Below are positions 60,041 through 64,000 of a stretch of DNA of 64,000 bases, piece after piece. This stretch comes from Treponema primitia ZAS-1 (lineage in GTDB: Bacteria; Spirochaetota; Spirochaetia; Treponematales; Breznakiellaceae): NCBI RefSeq assembly GCF_000297095.1, contig NZ_AEEA01000048.1, positions 22,772 through 86,771 on the forward strand, read 5' to 3'. Within the stretch, counting starts at the first letter, position 1; each line of letters begins with the position of its first letter. Under the pieces are notes generated by a model. The model had not been told where the DNA came from and searched no databases. It was given only the letters and a program-made list of their open reading frames with translations. Both the position numbers and the translations under genes were made by a program.

Positions 60041-60886
60041 TTATTCAAATTCCTTTGCCAGGGCGCTGTGCATCACCTCTGTGGGGGCATCCTGGCCGGT
60101 CCAGAGCTTAAAACCAATGGCGCCCTGTTCCACCAGCATGCTCAGGCCGTCATAGGTCATGGCTCCCCGCTCTTTTGCCTTTTTCAAAAATTCAGTTTTG
60201 GCAGGGTTGGGGATAATATCCTGTACAATCATAGCCGGGGTGATGTCTTCATAGAAGATATCCGGGAATCCCGGGTCCGGGAAAAGGCCTATGGACGTGG
60301 CGTTGATCAGGATGTCACAGGGGGGGATATGGGCGGTACCCTTCCATTCGGCGGTCTTAACTTCGCAGGGGGTGTTCTTTTTTACCACCGCGGCGATCTC
60401 ATCGGCCTTATGCAGGGTACGATTAAGGATCAGCAGTTTACCGGCTCCCGCCAAGGCGCACTCCACGCAGATTGCCCGGGAGGCGCCGCCGGCTCCGAGC
60501 ACGACAATGGATTTGCCCCGGAGTTCAAGTCCCTGTTTCTGCATACCCTGGACAAATCCTGCGCCATCAGTATTTTCTCCAAATAATTTGCCATCCCGGT
60601 TGATAATAGTATTGATGGCTCCTATTAATTCCGCTTTTTTGCTCAGCCCATCTACGTATTTCAGGGCTTCTACCTTGTGGGGTATGGTCAGGTTGACCCC
60701 CGCAAAATTCAGCGCCCGGAGGGCCTCAAAGGCGGCGTCCAGATTTTCGGGTTTTACCAGCATGGTAATATAGCGCCAATTAAGGTTCTTGGCCTTGAAA
60801 GCCGCCTCTTCCATCACGATAGTAGGATTTTCATCTACCGGACATCCAAATACTCCCACAAGTTCGGAACGATAACTCTTTGCCAT
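60041..60886 (-). CDS. aroE: Shikimate dehydrogenase
   Basis: A 281-residue enzyme reducing 3-dehydroshikimate to shikimate with NADPH in aromatic amino acid synthesis. The substrate-binding VNLTIPHKVEALKYVD with the catalytic lysine, GENTDGAGFVQGM, and the NADP-binding VVLGAGGASRAICVE and ILNRT are present. The start is the ATG of MAKSYRS with AGAGG upstream; the longest frame would overlap the methyltransferase gene. Length is normal. Confidence 0.94.
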   Translation of the reverse strand: MAKSYRSELVGVFGCPVDENPTIVMEEAAFKAKNLNWRYITMLVKPENLDAAFEALRALNFAGVNLTIPHKVEALKYVDGLSKKAELIGAINTIINRDGKLFGENTDGAGFVQGMQKQGLELRGKSIVVLGAGGASRAICVECALAGAGKLLILNRTLHKADEIAAVVKKNTPCEVKTAEWKGTAHIPPCDILINATSIGLFPDPGFPDIFYEDITPAMIVQDIIPNPAKTEFLKKAKERGAMTYDGLSMLVEQGAIGFKLWTGQDAPTEVMHSALAKEFE

Positions 60887-60945
60887 GGTTCTTATACCTC
60901 TTTTATAAATCACAGTATAACTATTCTTGATGGTTTGTGCTAGAC

Positions 60946-61809
60946 TCAGCGGGCTGTCCTTGCCCGGATCAGCATCACATCTCCGGCGGTAAAAAATTTT
61001 GCTGCCCTGTCGGCTATGCGCTTTAGCGGCGCCGGAGCAAGCCCCGCTGCAAGTCCCCCCCAGGTGCATATCCGTTCTATCGTAAACCCATGCTGTGTTA
61101 AAAGCCGGGACAGGGTCTTTATTGAAAATAGGTAGAGGTGGTCAAAAATCGCCGAGCGCCAATGGCTCCGGAAGAGCCGAGCCTGGAAACCCGAGATGTT
61201 CGGGGTGGTAACGATACAATAGCCCCCCGGGGCAAGTATCCGGTAAACTTCCCGGACAAAGGAAGCGGGATCGTTCAGGTGTTCGATTAAATGGGATGCC
61301 AGGACCAGGTCGAAGCTCGCATTGGGGAACCGGTTCTCCTCCAGGGGAAGGCTCCGTACATCAAGGGAGCGTTCTTTACGGGCATATTCGGCGGCGGGGG
61401 AAATCTCTACCCCGCTTACAGCCCAGCCGCGATCCCGCAGCTTTTCTAACAATGCTCCGGTGGCGCAGCCTATGTCCAAGACCCGGCCCTGGGAGGATCG
61501 GGCACGCAGATCCCGTTCCAGCTCCTCGAACCCGGCGTCCGCCAGGGCCAGTTCCTGGAGATGCAGAAACGCCGGTTCGTTTTTTAGCTCGTAGGACAGG
61601 TACGCTGTACCGGAACCTTCCCGGTAACGCCGGGTCACTTCGGCTTGTTCCGGCTGGGGGTTCATTTGTACCAGACCACAGCGCCGGCAGCGGACATAGA
61701 AAAAATCTTCACAGAAAAGATGCGGACTAAATTCCGCGCCGCCGCAGAGGGCGCAGGGGATGGGTCGGTTTTTTTCTTTCCCCACCGGGGTGGACCATGT
61801 TTTAATCAA
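60946..61809 (-). CDS. SAM-dependent methyltransferase with N-terminal zinc ribbon
   Basis: A 287-residue class I methyltransferase. An N-terminal cysteine cluster (CALCGGAEF, later CRRCGLVQMNP) is followed by the SAM-binding VLDIGCATGALLEKL, FDLVLASHLIEHL and a C-terminal lid. Its type matches sugar or lipid methyltransferases in surface-polysaccharide loci. The TTG start shown overlaps the stop of the upstream gene; an upstream ATG at 61860 or 61848 would overlap it by up to 59 bp. The substrate is unknown. Confidence 0.82.
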   Translation of the reverse strand: MIKTWSTPVGKEKNRPIPCALCGGAEFSPHLFCEDFFYVRCRRCGLVQMNPQPEQAEVTRRYREGSGTAYLSYELKNEPAFLHLQELALADAGFEELERDLRARSSQGRVLDIGCATGALLEKLRDRGWAVSGVEISPAAEYARKERSLDVRSLPLEENRFPNASFDLVLASHLIEHLNDPASFVREVYRILAPGGYCIVTTPNISGFQARLFRSHWRSAIFDHLYLFSIKTLSRLLTQHGFTIERICTWGGLAAGLAPAPLKRIADRAAKFFTAGDVMLIRARTAR

Positions 61810-62677
61810 CCTGGAGCCGGTAGATTTCGTTTCGGGGATTTTGGACATTATCCAGGGCAATTATTTCCAGGGTGACCTGACCCCGGGTAAAGGCGATATC
61901 ACCGATTTCAAAGGCGGGGTAGGGGGCGTAGACTTGCTGCACCGGGGCCAGACTGTTCCGGTAGGCCATGGCAATTCCATCCCGGACGGAGAAGGTTTCA
62001 AGGTTGAGGTAGCCTAGCTCAACGCCGTTTAGGGAACAGACGATCCGGAAAGGGGCCAGCTGCCGGTCTCCGTTTCCTTCCCGGGTATCCGAAACTTCCA
62101 CAGAAACCGTGTACCGGCCCTGGTTGATAGTATTTCTGGCTGAGCCCGGGCTGAGCTTAATATCTCTGTTATTCCCGTTACTCAGGGTAACGGACAGAAT
62201 ATTCGGCGGCCGCGTATCCGGCAATGGGGTGATGATCATAGACGGGTTAACCCAGCGCCGTTCCCGCCGGTCAAAGAGGGAAAAAAGAAACCCCCCATCA
62301 TTGGACCAGCCGGACTTTCCCGCAGAGGCAATGACCGTATCTTTTTCAATCAGAGAAAGGGTTTCCGGTAATGTCTTTTCGTCAAAACGGCTGTATATAC
62401 TCACCAGCCCATCGCCGTGATCCAGGGCAACCCAGGCGCCCAGGGGCGAGGGAAGCTGGGAGGCGGTAGTTTCAGGATCATTGTAGAAGAGGATCTCCCC
62501 GGCATCGGCGGCGCGGATGGGACCTTCAACCTCAAAACACACCCCCAGAACAGGTTTGCCATGATCGTTCCACCCGAAATTGCGGCTCATCAGTCCTTCC
62601 TGGGTAGGCCATTCCATTCCGTGGAGACCGGATAGGGCAAAAAACGCCGCGGCTAAAAGCAGGTACTTATTTTTCAT
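61802..62677 (-). CDS. Exported M23-like protein
   Basis: A 291-residue protein with an N-terminal signal peptide (KNKYLLLAAAFFALSGLHG). The first half resembles a LytM/M23 beta-barrel (AADAGEILFYND, WVALDHGDGLVSIYSRFD), but the HxxxD and HxH zinc ligands are not complete, so peptidase activity is doubtful. The C-terminal half looks like beta domains with IKLSPGSARNTINQGRYTV. It might bind peptidoglycan. It begins 2 bp after the beta-propeller gene and overlaps the methyltransferase start. A periplasmic envelope role is inferred. Confidence 0.75.
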   Translation of the reverse strand: MKNKYLLLAAAFFALSGLHGMEWPTQEGLMSRNFGWNDHGKPVLGVCFEVEGPIRAADAGEILFYNDPETTASQLPSPLGAWVALDHGDGLVSIYSRFDEKTLPETLSLIEKDTVIASAGKSGWSNDGGFLFSLFDRRERRWVNPSMIITPLPDTRPPNILSVTLSNGNNRDIKLSPGSARNTINQGRYTVSVEVSDTREGNGDRQLAPFRIVCSLNGVELGYLNLETFSVRDGIAMAYRNSLAPVQQVYAPYPAFEIGDIAFTRGQVTLEIIALDNVQNPRNEIYRLQVD

Positions 62678-62679
62678 AC

Positions 62680-63777
62680 TTATCTCTCTTCCAATTCAAA
62701 TGAGGCCAGGGTCATGCCCCCGCCAACGTAGAGTTCCGAACCCCGCCGGCTTAAAAAGGCGGTCTCGCTTTTGAAGGCGGCCTGCATGACGATGATACCG
62801 GGCAGCCGTATGGCGACCAGATTTTTCGATGCGCCCCCCAGGGAGCTGATTACAAAGATCAGGCCACTATTGCCTGTTTCATCCAAGGCGGTGATGGTTC
62901 CATTAAGGGGCACCTTAATACTTCGCCGGGTTTCAATCTCGTAGAGCCCCAGCCCGCCCTGACGCTCAAAGACGATCCATTTGTCATTTTCAACAAAGGC
63001 CATATGGACCGCATGCCTGAATCCGTCTTCCAGAAATTCGTGGTAGACAATCCGGTAGGAATTTCCAAATTGTTCCAGAAGAAGAAAGCGCTGATCGTCA
63101 TAGCCCGAAATAATGGCCAGCCGCAAACCGTCCTGGGAGATACGGCAGCCCAGGATCACCGCAAGCCGGGAACCGCCGGGGTTAAGGGAATAGACCCGCT
63201 TTCCCGAAGCGTCCAGCAGTTCCACGGTCCCATCCAGGGAGCCGGTGAGGATCAGATCCGAGCCGGCATCAATGCTGGTAAGGGGAGCCGCAAAATCGTA
63301 GGTCCAGAGTATCTCCCCGCTTTCCTCCACCAAGGAAAGGGAAGTCTGATCTTCCCCGATAAGAAAAATTTTTCCATCCAGGAATAGGGGATAACCCCTG
63401 CCGTTTTCTATGGTTGTGAGGGATTCTCCCTGGGGATTGCGGATATGTATGGTTTCGGGAACCGCTTTAAATTCCGCCCAACGATCTTCCGAAAGGGATA
63501 CGCCGCTTGTGCCAGCCCCCCTGATAGGCTGGTTAATGGTAAATTGACCCCGGGTATTCACATAGCCGAAACGGTTTCCCAGCTTAAAGGGGACAAGGTA
63601 ATCCGGGGATGGGCTGTTTTCTGTAAGCATATTCGTGGAATAGTCCGACTCCAGAGAACTGAGCCAGCGGGGAACCAGGATGGTCTCCACGGGAATCGGC
63701 TGGGCGGCAACAAAAACATAGGCGACAAAAATGAAAAAAACCAGGATGATCCAATATTTCCTTTTTTCTTTTGCCAC
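62680..63777 (-). CDS. Membrane-anchored beta-propeller protein
   Basis: A 365-residue protein. One N-terminal hydrophobic helix (YWIILVFFIFVAYVFVAAQP) anchors it or acts as a signal peptide. The rest is repeated four-strand blades (SLVEESGEILWTYDF, GTVELLDASGKRVYSL), like a PQQ/WD-type propeller. No catalytic residues are recognised. It is first of a two- or three-gene unit with the M23-like protein and the methyltransferase, so a cell-envelope role is likely. Divergent from the partial exported protein at the window end. Confidence 0.75.
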   Translation of the reverse strand: MAKEKRKYWIILVFFIFVAYVFVAAQPIPVETILVPRWLSSLESDYSTNMLTENSPSPDYLVPFKLGNRFGYVNTRGQFTINQPIRGAGTSGVSLSEDRWAEFKAVPETIHIRNPQGESLTTIENGRGYPLFLDGKIFLIGEDQTSLSLVEESGEILWTYDFAAPLTSIDAGSDLILTGSLDGTVELLDASGKRVYSLNPGGSRLAVILGCRISQDGLRLAIISGYDDQRFLLLEQFGNSYRIVYHEFLEDGFRHAVHMAFVENDKWIVFERQGGLGLYEIETRRSIKVPLNGTITALDETGNSGLIFVISSLGGASKNLVAIRLPGIIVMQAAFKSETAFLSRRGSELYVGGGMTLASFELEER

Positions 63778-63845
63778 TGGAACCTCTCCGAAACCATATT
63801 TTAACTAGGGTACCATAAAATAGCAGAATCGTGTATACTTATTCA

Positions 63846-64000
63846 ATGGTTGGTTTAATTAAAAAGCGATATTTTCAGTTCTTTGCCCTGTGCCTGTGCG
63901 GATTCTTCACCGTTTCCGGGCTTTTTTCCCAGGACAATTCATCCGCTCAAGCGGACATCGCGCCGGCTGCCGCCGGAGACGCTTGGATTATCACCATTCG
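63846..64000 (+). CDS. Exported protein, 3' end outside window
   Basis: The first 51 residues of a secreted or membrane protein. A basic start (MVGLIKKRYFQFF) is followed by a hydrophobic segment (ALCLCGFFTVSGLF) and a likely signal cleavage after FSQ. The following Ala-rich part and AWIITI give no family. The -10 TATACT lies 14 bases before the ATG. It is divergent from the beta-propeller gene. Confidence 0.7.
   Translation, partial: MVGLIKKRYFQFFALCLCGFFTVSGLFSQDNSSAQADIAPAAAGDAWIITI

Overview
The window reads as chromosome of a spirochaete, most likely a host-associated Treponema (inference). Supporting signs are a DUF4954 left-handed beta-helix protein, a TrpR-family regulator, an archaeal-type AspRS beside gatCAB, Pmp-like repeat lipoproteins and many SUMF1/DUF4116 paralogues. 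Genes are dense on both strands. I saw no rRNA, tRNA or CRISPR array.

0-22.7 kb is mostly ordinary chromosome: a cut HAD phosphatase, a diacylglycerol-kinase-like protein, DUF4954, a MATE exporter, a nucleoside-recognition (gate) membrane protein, a DnaQ-like exonuclease and a DUF2284 protein. A self-contained hexitol PTS operon follows (15.6 to 7.6 kb, minus strand): EIICB, HPr, PRD activator, EIIA, PfkB kinase, zinc dehydrogenase and Enzyme I behind one clear promoter. Next come aspS and gatC-gatA-gatB, which together imply indirect Asn-tRNA/Gln-tRNA synthesis. gatA carries two intragenic repeat insertions.

22.8-53.7 kb is an accessory island, almost all on the minus strand. Its core is a phosphorylation and nucleic-acid cassette: an AAA+ ATPase, a degraded SUMF1-like gene, a Ser/Thr kinase with zinc ribbon, a TerY-like vWA protein, a PP2C phosphatase, two unknown proteins, and a fusion of a degenerate vWA domain to a complete ATP-dependent nucleic-acid ligase core. 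Beside it are a WYL regulator, an extra DnaB helicase, two giant DUF4116 repeat proteins, two SUMF1/C-type-lectin-fold proteins, a tyrosine phosphatase, a DUF4116-TPR-LRR-zinc-ribbon mosaic and a GIY-YIG-like protein. Five promoters here carry the same palindrome (TGACAT-CTA-ATGTCA type) 11-12 bp upstream of the -10 box, on four of them an extended -10. One of these lies in front of the WYL gene itself, so the island looks like one regulon controlled by that WYL protein. Its right end is eroded: an XRE/small-protein divergent pair, an orphan gene that looks AT-rich, a miniature IS1595-type element, an IS256 remnant and a DUF4116 gene fragment.

53.7-64 kb returns to ordinary chromosome: azlCD, AMMECR1-trpR, a LysR regulator divergent from alanine dehydrogenase, a HAD phosphatase, a second MATE exporter, aroE, a methyltransferase, an M23-like exported protein, a membrane-anchored beta-propeller protein and the start of another exported protein.

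The most novel part is the 22.8-31.5 kb operon and its shared operator. It resembles the TerY-P (vWA, kinase, PP2C) triads known from comparative genomics, with an unusual vWA-ligase fusion and an island-wide regulatory palindrome. No function has been shown; stress response, DNA repair or anti-phage defence are all inferences.
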